Of a stretch of DNA of 64,000 nucleotides, positions 32,616-41,486 are shown piece after piece. The stretch covers positions 487,234-551,233 of the forward strand of contig JACRDN010000019.1 of the NCBI GenBank assembly GCA_016218575.1, in the 5' to 3' direction. How positions within the stretch are numbered: position 1 is the first letter of the stretch; the number at the start of each line of letters is the position of its first letter. A program made the position numbers and the translations under genes. Below the pieces are notes generated by a model. That model did not search any database. It saw nothing but the letters and a program-made list of their open reading frames with translations, and had not been told where the DNA came from. The stretch comes from Elusimicrobiota bacterium. Its GTDB lineage: Bacteria; Elusimicrobiota; Elusimicrobia; UBA1565; UBA9628.

Positions 32616-33377
32616 CTACCGCTTCGCCCGCAGCAGAAACTGATAGTTCAATGAGAGCGATTGGTAGAGATGCCTTGCGCCCAGCAGCCGCGCGACCACG
32701 AAGGCGACGAGGGATGCCAGCATGATGGGAGTCAGCATCTGGTGGTGTCCGGTCATCTCGAAGATGATGACGAATTCCTTGACTTCGCCGAAGTAGTCGG
32801 TCGTCAGTTCCTCGACGGCAAAAGTGACGCCGGCCAGCGGCGTGTTGAACGCAGCGGCCAAGCCCGCCGCGCCCCCGGCGACCATGGCCGAGCGTAGATC
32901 GAGTTGAAGCCCTAAGAGTCCTCGTGCGGCGAGGACAAGAGTTACGAAGACGCATGTTGCGATATGCACGGTCGGGCCCTCGCGGCCCGTGGAGGCTCCG
33001 GCTAACAACGCGATGAGCAGCGCGGCGACCTTGACGAACATCGTATGGGGAGAGGTCAACGGTGCCAGCGCGTGTTCCGACGCGGGTGTGGAATGCTTGA
33101 TCGCGAAGATGACTTGGGGGATTCCCGTGCCGTCGGCGCACGGGGCCGCTCGGCGCATCAATTCGACCGACAATAGGAACAGGGCCGGGGTGGTCAGCAG
33201 GCACCACCAGCCTATGCTGTGGAAGTCGAGCCGGCGGGCTAAGACCGCTTCAAAGGCCCGCATGAAAGCCACGCATGAGATGCCCGTGATGACTGCGGCC
33301 AATATGAAGGTGAAGAATGCGGCGCCGTAGCGGTGTTTGGAGACGATCATGAGGAAGCGCTTGGTGGAGGCGATCAT
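32616..33377 (-). CDS. ClC-type chloride channel homologue lacking the middle of the protein
   Basis: 253 aa, against about 430-470 for bacterial ClC. The first half is intact: GTGIPQVIFAIKH (near 83), GREGPTVHIA (near 131) and AAFNTPLAGVTFAVEELT (near 175-192). It then jumps in frame to the family C-terminus EFVIIFEMTGHHQMLTPIML and LVAFVVARLLGARHLY. Helices that hold the GxFxP chloride-binding segment are missing, about 150-170 residues. The reading frame is intact across the join. It is either a deleted, non-functional gene or a minimal transporter. The start may be the ATG at 33377 or a later Met. Confidence 0.75.
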   Translation of the reverse strand: MIASTKRFLMIVSKHRYGAAFFTFILAAVITGISCVAFMRAFEAVLARRLDFHSIGWWCLLTTPALFLLSVELMRRAAPCADGTGIPQVIFAIKHSTPASEHALAPLTSPHTMFVKVAALLIALLAGASTGREGPTVHIATCVFVTLVLAARGLLGLQLDLRSAMVAGGAAGLAAAFNTPLAGVTFAVEELTTDYFGEVKEFVIIFEMTGHHQMLTPIMLASLVAFVVARLLGARHLYQSLSLNYQFLLRAKR

Positions 33378-33502
33378 CGGATGGCCTTGCGGCCATGGAT
33401 CGGAGGATCATCGTTAGGCGGGAAGCGAAGACAGCGAAGACTCCCTTGGGGCATGACATGCATAAAATGAATTATAATATGCATTATACATAGAATAACA
33501 CG
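33378..33502. promoter_or_regulatory. AT-rich divergent control region between ClC and the LysR regulator
   Basis: Within a GC-rich surround, 33455-33500 is strongly AT-rich. ATGCAT occurs twice (33458-33463 and 33479-33484), 21 bp apart, and TATAAT lies at 33473-33478. This layout suits a LysR-type operator of two half sites on one face of the helix, with promoters in both directions. The -35 box is not clear. Confidence 0.4.
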
Positions 33503-34405
33503 ATGATACCTCTGAACTACCATCACCTCTTCTATTTCTGGACGGTGGCCAGGGCCGGGAGCATCGCGGCGGCTAAAGGACGGCTGCGGTTGTCCCAGCC
33601 CACCTTGAGTGCTCAGCTAAAGGAACTCGAGCGATCATGCCGGACTTCGCTGTTCGACCGCGGTAAGAAAGGCATGTCGCTGACGGCCCAGGGACGAAGA
33701 GTGTTCGAGTATTGCGAGAGGATTTTCATCCCGGGAGAGGAATTGGCCGCGCTTCTTGAAAACGGATTCACCGCACCGCCCGTCCTTCACGTCGGCATCC
33801 AGGCGAGGGTGCCGAAGGAGGTCGTCGTCGGCATCCTGGAATTCGCCCGAAGCGCGGACAGGCGTGTGCGCGTGGCGGCATTCAACGCGGGCCAGGAGGA
33901 GCTCGCTGCGGGGCTCCAACGGCAGTCCTTCGAGTTGGTGGTGTCCTGCGCCAGGCTGACTATCTCATCTGTCCCGGCCATCAGGAGCAGGTTGGTTGCC
34001 GATTTGCCCGTGGCCTTCGTCGCGAGTCCTCCGATCGCGCGGCTGGTCAAACGTTTCCCGGCCCAGCTCTCCCGGGTTCCCATGCTGCTGAGGCCGCGCG
34101 AGCACCCGATCCGCGGGCAGGTGGACCGGTACTTGAACGCGCGCGGGGTGGTTGCCTCCGTCGAGGCGGAGTTGGAGGATGCCGACGTCATTCGGCGTCT
34201 GGCGGTGAAGGGAAGGGGCGTGGCCGCCCTGAGCCTATTGGTGGTCAAGCCCGATCTGGAGGCCGGACGGCTGGTCAAACTGCATGAGCGAAGGACTGGA
34301 ATCAGGGAGCGCGTCTGGCTTAGCAGCGGGAGGTCTCCGAGCCGCAATCCCGCGGTCCGCAGGATGGTTGCCGCCTTGATGGAGCGCTTTCGGATGCGTG
34401 AATGA
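33503..34405 (+). CDS. LysR-family regulator, NhaR-like
   Basis: 300 aa. The N-terminal helix-turn-helix begins NYHHLFYFWTVARAGSIAAA, very like NhaR, followed by RLSQPTLSAQLKELERSC. The substrate-binding part spans about 90-295. NhaR-type proteins activate sodium/proton antiporter genes in response to Na+ and pH. A cation/proton antiporter gene lies 222 bp downstream on the same strand, supporting the role. Between them, 34406-34627 has no gene that looks real. Confidence 0.85.
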   Translation: MIPLNYHHLFYFWTVARAGSIAAAKGRLRLSQPTLSAQLKELERSCRTSLFDRGKKGMSLTAQGRRVFEYCERIFIPGEELAALLENGFTAPPVLHVGIQARVPKEVVVGILEFARSADRRVRVAAFNAGQEELAAGLQRQSFELVVSCARLTISSVPAIRSRLVADLPVAFVASPPIARLVKRFPAQLSRVPMLLRPREHPIRGQVDRYLNARGVVASVEAELEDADVIRRLAVKGRGVAALSLLVVKPDLEAGRLVKLHERRTGIRERVWLSSGRSPSRNPAVRRMVAALMERFRMRE

Positions 34406-34627
34406 GCTCCTCCATTTTGACGGGTTTCCGCGGAAATGCTTCAATGGAGAGAGCAGTCCAAGGGTCTGGGACGACAGCCTCGCTTCCAGAGGGCTTTGGA
34501 TGGTCGGGCCGCCATCCTGCGCAACAGGGGTGGCCTTTTTATTTCAGTCGTCATCCTGCCTTGCGTGGGATGGCGATTTTTCATTCCAGGGGGGATCTCG
34601 GGCGACCTCTTCGACGAGCGACCGGCA

Positions 34628-35797
34628 ATGCATGAGATAAACGTCGTCGGTTTTCTGGCCAATCTCACGGTCATTCTCTTGAGCGCCAAAATTTTCGGCG
34701 AAGTGGCCGAACGCTTGGGACAGCCTCCCGTGTTGGGAGAATTGTTGGGGGGCGTGGTCCTAGGATTCGGCCTTTTCAATTTTTTCCATCCGGAGGACCC
34801 TGCCTTGACGCTGATGGCAGAGTTCGGGGTGATTCTCCTGCTCTTCGAGACGGGTATCAACAGCGACCTGTCTCAGCTTCTTAAGGCAGGGCCGGCCTCG
34901 CTGGCCGTGGCGTGCGTCGGCGTGGTCGCGCCTTTTGTCCTGGGGTATGCGCTGATGTCTGTCTTGGGCTACGGCGGAATGCAGGCGGTCTTCGTAGGCG
35001 CGGCCTTGACCGCGACGAGCGTCGGGATTACGGCCAGGGTACTGGCCGATATGGGCAAACTGAACATCCCGGAGGCGCAGATTATCCTCGGGGCCGCCGT
35101 TATCGACGACATCCTTGGAATCATCATCCTGTCCGCTGTCCAGGGCGTCGCTTTATCAGGTGTTCTTTCATGGCCTTCAGTGGCGCGCAGCACCCTGTTC
35201 GCCGCAGGATTTCTTTCGGTGGCGCTCTGGCTGGGACCGAGGATATCCCAATTTTTGGTCGGCATGGTTCAGCGCATGAGGGTCCGAGGTATTCTCATCG
35301 TGTCGGCCGTGATTTTCGCCTTCATCACGGCTCTCGCGGCCCACGCCGTGGGGACGGCTTTGATCGTCGGGGCATTCACCGCCGGCGTGCTCCTGGCCAG
35401 GACCGACAAGCGCGAGGATATCGACGGTGCGCTCAAACCCGTGGCGGACATTTTCGTCCCCATCTTCTTCGTCATGGTGGGAGCGAAGGTCCAACTCGGC
35501 GCCTACAACCCGCTGGTGACGGGCAATCACAAGATGATCCTTCTCGCCCTATCGATGGTCTTGCTGGCGGTCATCGGCAAGGTGGTCAGCGGCTGGGCGG
35601 CTCGCGGCAGGGGCCTCAACCAATTGGGGATCGGGGTGGGAATGATCCCGCGCGGCGAGGTTGGTCTCATCTTCGCCCAGATCGGCCTGGCCTCCGGCGT
35701 CATCGGGGCGCCTCTATACGCGGCCGTCGTGGGCATGGTTGTCCTGACGACTTTCCTGGCCCCGCCCCTGCTCACGAGAGCCTTCAAGGAGGGATGA
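34628..35797 (+). CDS. CPA2-type cation/proton antiporter (NapA/KefB-like)
   Basis: 389 aa from the ATG at 34628. The upstream extension to 34436 is low in hydrophobicity and not favoured. About 12 hydrophobic segments are visible, with the CPA2 features LGQPPVLGELLGGVVLGFGL (helix 1-2), FGVILLLFETGI, AALTATSVGITARVLADMGK and AAVIDDILGIIILS, whose DD pair is the cation/proton site, and IPRGEVGLIFAQ near the end. No RCK domain. It exchanges Na+ or K+ for H+ at the inner membrane. It lies just before the trehalose synthase gene (4 bp), a salt and osmotic stress group. Confidence 0.9.
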   Translation: MHEINVVGFLANLTVILLSAKIFGEVAERLGQPPVLGELLGGVVLGFGLFNFFHPEDPALTLMAEFGVILLLFETGINSDLSQLLKAGPASLAVACVGVVAPFVLGYALMSVLGYGGMQAVFVGAALTATSVGITARVLADMGKLNIPEAQIILGAAVIDDILGIIILSAVQGVALSGVLSWPSVARSTLFAAGFLSVALWLGPRISQFLVGMVQRMRVRGILIVSAVIFAFITALAAHAVGTALIVGAFTAGVLLARTDKREDIDGALKPVADIFVPIFFVMVGAKVQLGAYNPLVTGNHKMILLALSMVLLAVIGKVVSGWAARGRGLNQLGIGVGMIPRGEVGLIFAQIGLASGVIGAPLYAAVVGMVVLTTFLAPPLLTRAFKEG

Positions 35798-35801
35798 GGA
35801 G

Positions 35802-38054
35802 ATGCGGATCACCTTACGGCTCATCCTCTCGTTGGTCGTCGCCGTCGGGACGGTGGCCGCCTTTTCCGCTTATTTCCAGGTCGGCCAAGAGAAACAGCGT
35901 CAGGAGGATGAGTTGGCGCGTCGCTCGCGCCTGCTTGCCGAGGGTCTTCAAGAAACGCTCGAACCGCTGGTGCAGAAGGGATCATCGGAGAAGCTGCAGC
36001 GGCTCGTAGAGAAGTTCGGCAACCGCGAAAGGCTCGCGGGCGTGGCCGTCTATGACGCCAAAGAAACCCCCCTTGCCATCACGATGAGCCTGGCCGCCGC
36101 CCTTCCGACCGCCCCCCCCACGGTCAGAAACGCCCTTTCGAACGGCGTCGAGTCCGGCGGCTTCGATCGGGTCGATAAAAGAGAGCTGCACCTCTTCGCG
36201 ATGCCCCTGCGCGTCGATGACAAGGTCCTGGGCGCCATCGTCATCTTCCACGAGACCTCCTATATCCGCGTGCGGCTGCAGGAGATATGGAGGAACACGT
36301 TCCTGCGCGTCCTCGCTCAGGCGGTGATCATCGCCCTGGTGACCTTGCTCGTCGTCCAATGGAGCTTCGTTGGACCCATCGCCCAGATGGCCGAATGGAT
36401 GAAGCAGCTTAGAGCGGGAGGGGCCATGGAATCGTCGCCCCTGCCCAGGGGAGACCTCTTCGCGCCCATGGCCAAGGAAATCACGACCTTTGCCAGGCAC
36501 CTTTCGGTCGCCAAGAGCGCCGCGGAGGAAGAAGCCAGGCTCAGGCAGGCCTCCGAATCGCTTTGGACCTCGGAGCGTCTCAAGGAACACGTCAAGACCA
36601 AGTTGGGCGGCCAGCCGCTGGTGATCGTCTCCAATCGTGAGCCCTACATGCACCACTACAAGGGGCGGGAGGTCGAGGTCATCGTCCCGGCGGGCGGAGT
36701 TGTGACGGCCTTGGACCCGCTCATGAGGGCTTGCGGCGGAACCTGGATCGCGCACGGCGCGGGGGATGCGGACTGGGATTTCGTGGACGAATTCAAGCGC
36801 GTCAAGGTTCCCCCCGACGATCCTCACTACACCCTGCGCCGGGTCGCACTCACCAGCGATGAGGAGAACGGCTACTATTACGGCTTCTCCAACGAGGGAC
36901 TTTGGCCGCTATGCCATATCGCGCACGTCCGTCCCGAATTCCGGCCGGAGGACTGGGCCCACTATCAGGCGGCCAATCGGAAATTCGCCGAGACCGTCCT
37001 CGATGAGATCGAAGACCTTTCAGCGCCTTGCGTCCTGATCCAGGACTATCACTTCGCTCTGCTGCCTAGGATCATAAAGGGAAAGCGGCCAGATGCGCGC
37101 ATCGCTCTCTTCTGGCATATCCCCTGGCCCAACCCCGAATCTTTCGGCATCTGCCTCTGGCAGAGGGAACTTATCTACGGGATGTTGGGGGCTGACATCG
37201 TTGGCTTCCATACCCAATATCACTGCAACAACTTCCTAGAGACCGTCGACCGGACTATGGAGTGCCGCATCGACCGCGAACGGTTCTCCGTGATCAAGGA
37301 GGGCCACATGACGGCGGTGAAGCCATTCCCTATCAGCGTGGATTTCCCCACCGCTCCGCAGGCGGCTCCGGCAGGCGGAGCGCCGAAGGCCGATCGGGCG
37401 GCGGTCTTGAAGGAACTAAGGATCAAGGCAGAGTTCCTCGGGGTCGGCGTGGACCGGGTGGACTATACCAAGGGAATCTTGGAGCGTTTTCGGGCCGTCG
37501 AGCGGTTCCTCGATAAGTACCCCGCCTATCGGGGCCGCTTCACCTTCGTGCAGCTTGGCGCTCCCAGCCGGACCCATATCAAGCGCTACAACGATTTTCT
37601 GGCCGAGACCGATGCTGAAGCTGACCGGATCAATTGGAAATTCAAGGGCTCCGACTGGCGCCCAATTGTCTTCCTGAAGCGGCATCACAACCATCAAGAG
37701 ATCCTTCCGTTCTATAGAACGGCCGACGTCTGCATGGTGACCTCGCTCTCGGACGGCATGAACCTGGTCGCCAAGGAGTTCGTCGCGGCGCGCGATGACG
37801 ACGGGGGCGCCTTGGTCCTGAGCCGCTTCGCGGGGGCGTCCCGCGAACTCAGAGATGCGTTGCTCGTGAACCCCTACGACAGCGAGCAGGTTGCCGAGGC
37901 GATCCGGTATGCTCTGGAGATGCCGCCGGACGAGAGGCGGGCGCGCATGAATCGACTGAGAGAGACCGTCAAAGATAACAACATCTTTCGTTGGGCCGGG
38001 AATCTCATCACGGAACTGACCCAGGTTCGGTTGGGACAGAACCCGGCCGCCTAG
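35802..38054 (+). CDS. otsA: Trehalose-6-phosphate synthase with N-terminal membrane sensor and HAMP-like region
   Basis: 750 aa. Residues 1-200 hold a membrane helix (about 5-24), a 140-residue extracytoplasmic part and a second helix (about 170-190) followed by a HAMP-like linker ([38 protein letters not shown]). From about 255 it is a GT20 glycosyltransferase: [102 protein letters not shown] and [16 protein letters not shown]. It makes trehalose-6-phosphate from UDP-glucose and glucose-6-phosphate. No OtsB phosphatase is next to it. The sensor part suggests control of activity by an outside signal. Confidence 0.92.
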   Translation: MRITLRLILSLVVAVGTVAAFSAYFQVGQEKQRQEDELARRSRLLAEGLQETLEPLVQKGSSEKLQRLVEKFGNRERLAGVAVYDAKETPLAITMSLAAALPTAPPTVRNALSNGVESGGFDRVDKRELHLFAMPLRVDDKVLGAIVIFHETSYIRVRLQEIWRNTFLRVLAQAVIIALVTLLVVQWSFVGPIAQMAEWMKQLRAGGAMESSPLPRGDLFAPMAKEITTFARHLSVAKSAAEEEARLRQASESLWTSERLKEHVKTKLGGQPLVIVSNREPYMHHYKGREVEVIVPAGGVVTALDPLMRACGGTWIAHGAGDADWDFVDEFKRVKVPPDDPHYTLRRVALTSDEENGYYYGFSNEGLWPLCHIAHVRPEFRPEDWAHYQAANRKFAETVLDEIEDLSAPCVLIQDYHFALLPRIIKGKRPDARIALFWHIPWPNPESFGICLWQRELIYGMLGADIVGFHTQYHCNNFLETVDRTMECRIDRERFSVIKEGHMTAVKPFPISVDFPTAPQAAPAGGAPKADRAAVLKELRIKAEFLGVGVDRVDYTKGILERFRAVERFLDKYPAYRGRFTFVQLGAPSRTHIKRYNDFLAETDAEADRINWKFKGSDWRPIVFLKRHHNHQEILPFYRTADVCMVTSLSDGMNLVAKEFVAARDDDGGALVLSRFAGASRELRDALLVNPYDSEQVAEAIRYALEMPPDERRARMNRLRETVKDNNIFRWAGNLITELTQVRLGQNPAA

Positions 38055-38326
38055 GGCTAATCCAGGCCATCTCTCGGGAGGAAGGACGCGATCTTTGCCG
38101 AACGCGAGCGAAGTGGCCACGTCGGCGCCCGTCCATCCAGCAGTTGCGGGGGCTCTATCCATTGAGCCGTGGGGACATTGTGCATAGTTTGCAAAGCCTT
38201 TAAGAGGCGGTCCATCTCCGCGACAGTACGAGCCCTTAGCAAAGGGCGCATCTCTTTCACCTGTCGTTATGGAACTTTTCCGGGGGGTGGCTCGTATAGA
38301 TAGGGCAGCCATCTCAAGGAGGCGCT
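38055..38326. other. Intergenic region without a convincing gene
   Basis: 272 bp. Short frames on both strands read across it without start sites or domains. A minus-strand frame at 38057-38260 (KEMRPLLRARTVAEMDRLLK) could be the remnant of a small gene. A ribosome site AAGGAGGCGCT stands just before the next gene. Confidence 0.4.
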
Positions 38327-38680
38327 ATGCACATCTATATGGACGACAGGCTGGTAAGAAGGGAGGCGGACGGGGCGGCCCTGGAGTTCGCCCTGGCGCG
38401 GTTCGCTAAATGCGATTCGCGCCGTCTTGAGCTCTGGGCGGCCGCGGGACGGCGATTTACGGTGGAGCGCTCGGAGGACGGGTTCTGCGTGGAGGTCCAG
38501 GAATCCGAGCGCGTCGAGGGGTACTTTCAACTCGGGTGGGAGGCCGCCTGCGGGGCGGCGAGGGACTTCTTCTTCGGGCGCGGGCTGGATATCCTCGCGG
38601 ACTACCCTTCCGACGAGATAAACCTCATCGTTGGCGGCGATAAAGACGATGATTGCCCCCTTTGCCGGAGGTTCTTATGA
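38327..38680 (+). CDS. Hypothetical protein with C-terminal CPLC motif (117 aa)
   Basis: The ATG follows AAGGAGGCGCT, so translation is likely. The protein is soluble and acidic, with one Cys at 29 and a late CPLCRRF (near 112-117) that could bind metal. Recognisable segments are ALEFALARFAKCDSRRLELW and DFFFGRGLDILADYPSDEIN. No known domain. It stands alone between the trehalose gene and a secreted protein. Confidence 0.6.
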   Translation: MHIYMDDRLVRREADGAALEFALARFAKCDSRRLELWAAAGRRFTVERSEDGFCVEVQESERVEGYFQLGWEAACGAARDFFFGRGLDILADYPSDEINLIVGGDKDDDCPLCRRFL

Positions 38681-38754
38681 CGCAGTCCTCAAGAGGAGCA
38701 TGCCGATAAAAACAGCTGAAATGGGGTCTGCGATCAATTTGATAACATTCTCCA

Positions 38755-40104
38755 ATGAGTAGTCTTTTCTTCATGGTTTTCCTCTTCACCTGGCCCGCCC
38801 CGGCCCAGCCTGGCCTGCCCCAGGAGATCACGGTCGAGAACCAGCCCGGGGGCCGGATCACGGCCTATTTCCGCAAGGAAGGTGCCGGCTCCGAGATCGG
38901 CCGGGTGATCTCGGCCTTGGAGGGACCGCTGACCAGAGTGACCATCCCAGGGTTCACCGCCGCAAACCTCGCCAAGGACTCGAGCGTGACCGCGACGGCG
39001 GCCAACGGGATACACATCCGGGTGCGCGGAGACAACGGCATGGCTCTCCTGTTCTCCTTCCTGCCCCGCGAGTTTTCGAGAATCAATAAGGGAAAGTATG
39101 CGAGCTACCAGGGCGCGGCCGTGGTGACGGATATTCGCGGCGGGCAGGGCCTATTCGGCAAGGAGTGCGCCCCCTATTTGGGCAACGAGGTCCTGGTCAA
39201 GCGCGTGGGCTCTGAGTGGCTCCGCTTGGACGATAAGAGCCTGGCCGACTACCAGCCGCGCCACGGCGACGTATGGTCCATACGCGTTCAGGGGCCCCAC
39301 AAGCCGGCCGCCTCCATCCGCATCGAAAACCGCGTCAACGGCGAGCTCCGCGTGGACTTTAAGGATGGAAGCTCCGCGGTCCTGGCGCGCGTGGTCAAGC
39401 CCGTGGGAGGCGTCGGGGGATTTACGGGGGCTTCTTTGGGGGCGTTCGGCCAAATCCGCGCCCATCACCCCGGGGTATTCGAGATCATCACGAGCAGGAA
39501 GTTCTCAAAGGTAGACGGGGAGCTCAAGCCCCCTCCGGATGAGGGGGCCGCCAGCGCCTTTCAAATCATTCCCTTCGAGCATACCTTGGACGGGGCGGGG
39601 TTGGAGGACGGCTTCCAAGGCGAGGGCTTTTTCGGCTATTCCCGGGTCAATCCCGTTTACCTGCTGGTCGAGGCTCCCGAATACCAACTGGAGGTCTGGG
39701 ATCGTTTGCCGGCAGGAAGCCCTCCCGTGAGGCTGCGCCGTGAGCTCGTCCGGGCGCTCCGCAAGAACCCGCGCCTCGACCCGGAGCTCGCCAAGAAATT
39801 CGACTCCATCCCCCAGCTCCAGAGAATACTGGACGGCTACCGGGGGATACGCGACTACTTCGAGATCGTGGACCGCGACGGCTCGGTGGTCTTTGCCCGT
39901 CTCCCGGGGCCCGCCCCTTCCTCCCCCGAGGCCATCTACGGGAAGGGCTATCTCTTCGGTCAAGGCTGGCTGCGACCCGGGGAGGGCGCGCTCAAGGTCC
40001 GTTTGGAGGGCTCGGGGGAATGGATCACGCCGCCGGATCTGAGTAAAGGAAAGGACTTGACGGCGCTCGCCCGCTGGGAAGAGATCCGCCTCGACTTGGA
40101 TTAA
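38755..40104 (+). CDS. Hypothetical secreted protein (449 aa)
   Basis: A short hydrophobic start (SSLFFMVFLFTWPAPAQPG) looks like a signal peptide. Two repeated beta-rich units follow, each with the pattern ITVENQPGGRITAYFRKEG / IRIENRVNGELRVDFKDGSS, then VGGVGGFTGASLG and a later mixed region with RRELVRALRKNPRLDPELAK. The first two units suggest an internal duplication. No family recognised. The stop overlaps the stop of the convergent FAD oxidoreductase gene. Start choice is uncertain (weak ribosome site). Confidence 0.65.
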   Translation: MSSLFFMVFLFTWPAPAQPGLPQEITVENQPGGRITAYFRKEGAGSEIGRVISALEGPLTRVTIPGFTAANLAKDSSVTATAANGIHIRVRGDNGMALLFSFLPREFSRINKGKYASYQGAAVVTDIRGGQGLFGKECAPYLGNEVLVKRVGSEWLRLDDKSLADYQPRHGDVWSIRVQGPHKPAASIRIENRVNGELRVDFKDGSSAVLARVVKPVGGVGGFTGASLGAFGQIRAHHPGVFEIITSRKFSKVDGELKPPPDEGAASAFQIIPFEHTLDGAGLEDGFQGEGFFGYSRVNPVYLLVEAPEYQLEVWDRLPAGSPPVRLRRELVRALRKNPRLDPELAKKFDSIPQLQRILDGYRGIRDYFEIVDRDGSVVFARLPGPAPSSPEAIYGKGYLFGQGWLRPGEGALKVRLEGSGEWITPPDLSKGKDLTALARWEEIRLDLD

Positions 40105-41486
40105 ACCACCGCGCCCTGTCGGCGCAGGGTTTCGCGTAGAAGCTCCGGGTCGAGCTTGGAGGGCCATACCTTGCGCTTGACGGCGAGTGCCGCGGCCGTG
40201 CCCGCGGCCTCTCCCAGGGCCATGCAGGTCGGGGATAGCCGCGAGGAGGCGCTGGCCTCGTAGGTGGCCGATATGGCCCGCCCGGTCACGAGGAGCCCCT
40301 CCACCTCCTTGGGGAGCATGCAGCGGAAGGGGATGTCGTAGCAGGCGCCCGGCTCCATTTTCTTCATGGTGAGCCCCGAGCCGTCCGGGGAATGGATGTC
40401 TATGGGGAAAGCCCCCCGCGCGATCCCGTCCGCGAACTTTCGGCCCGCCAGCACGTCCTCGGCGGTCAAGGTGTAGCGTCCGGCCAAGTGCCGGGTCTCG
40501 CGCACCCCGATCTGAGCCGCGACCTCGAGGAGTGCCGCGTCGGAGAATCCGGGGATGTATTTCTTGAGGAATTTCACCGACTGCTGGACCTGCGCAAGGC
40601 CCGCCAGCTCCGCGGCCGAGAGGTCTCGGGCGTTGACCCCGGAGAGGTTGCCCACTCTAGTCATGTTGACCATGACCTCCCCGGGCTTGGGCATCTCGAA
40701 GTAGAGGACCCGGTCCCGGAATCCTCCGAAGTCGCCGGCGGCCTGGGCTTTTTTGACCAGGCCAAAGAACCCCGATACCGCGAGAACGGGCAGGGACTCG
40801 ATATCCCGCCGGGCCTCATCGGTCAGGACGAACTCTCGGGGGTTCTCGCGCACGTAGCGGCGCACGGCCGCGGCGTCCACCCCGTACATGCGGAACATCA
40901 GAGTGAGCGGCTGGGTTTTCCCGTCGGCGGCGCGCCCATGCACGAGCCGTGCCCCGGCCTTCTCCGCCACGTCCCCGTCTCCGGTGGCGTCTATCACCAC
41001 CTGGGCCCTGAAAGCCTGCCGCCCCGACTTGTTCTCGACCACGACCCCGCTCACGCGGCGCCCCGTGAGCAGCGCCCCGGCCACGAAGCTATGGAAGTGC
41101 AACTGGACCTTGCTTTCGTGGACGAGCTTCAAGATGGCGAACTTGACCCACTCGGGGTCGGCCGGAGTGAAGGTGGCCGCGCATCCCAAGGGATCGGGCA
41201 GATGTCCCGGAGAGCCTCCCAGGCGCATCACCTCCTGGACGATCTCCTCGCCGATGCCCTTGACCACCTGCTCATCCGGGGCGGCGTGGAAGGTCATGAG
41301 GGGAAGGACCAAGGCCTGCGTGGCCGAGCCGCCGAGAAAGCCGTGGCGCTCTATCAAGGTCGTGCGCGCGCCGTTTCGTGCCGAGGCGACGGCCGCGCAG
41401 TAGCCGGCCGCCCCTCCTCCGCAGACGAGCACGTCGCAGTCGCCCGCCACCGGGATTTTCCTCTTGGGTTCTACGATATAGGACAT
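40101..41486 (-). CDS. FAD-dependent oxidoreductase (FAD_oxidored family)
   Basis: 461 aa from the ATG at 41486 (GAGGTGG upstream, 16-bp overlap with DUF4127). The FAD Rossmann motif CDVLVCGGGAAGYCAAVASA is at about 17-36, then RHGFLGGSATQALVLPLMTF, VVIDATGDGDVAEKAGARLV, PFRCMLPKEVEGLLVTGRAI and SSRLSPTCMALGEAAGTAAA, which is the family end pattern. It may oxidise or isomerise a substrate of the operon. Last of five coupled genes. Confidence 0.88.
   Translation of the reverse strand: MSYIVEPKRKIPVAGDCDVLVCGGGAAGYCAAVASARNGARTTLIERHGFLGGSATQALVLPLMTFHAAPDEQVVKGIGEEIVQEVMRLGGSPGHLPDPLGCAATFTPADPEWVKFAILKLVHESKVQLHFHSFVAGALLTGRRVSGVVVENKSGRQAFRAQVVIDATGDGDVAEKAGARLVHGRAADGKTQPLTLMFRMYGVDAAAVRRYVRENPREFVLTDEARRDIESLPVLAVSGFFGLVKKAQAAGDFGGFRDRVLYFEMPKPGEVMVNMTRVGNLSGVNARDLSAAELAGLAQVQQSVKFLKKYIPGFSDAALLEVAAQIGVRETRHLAGRYTLTAEDVLAGRKFADGIARGAFPIDIHSPDGSGLTMKKMEPGACYDIPFRCMLPKEVEGLLVTGRAISATYEASASSRLSPTCMALGEAAGTAAALAVKRKVWPSKLDPELLRETLRRQGAVV

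Noticed and set aside
38057..38260. Minus-strand 67-aa frame in the gap after the trehalose gene
   Set aside because: No ATG with a ribosome site and no domain; at most a remnant.
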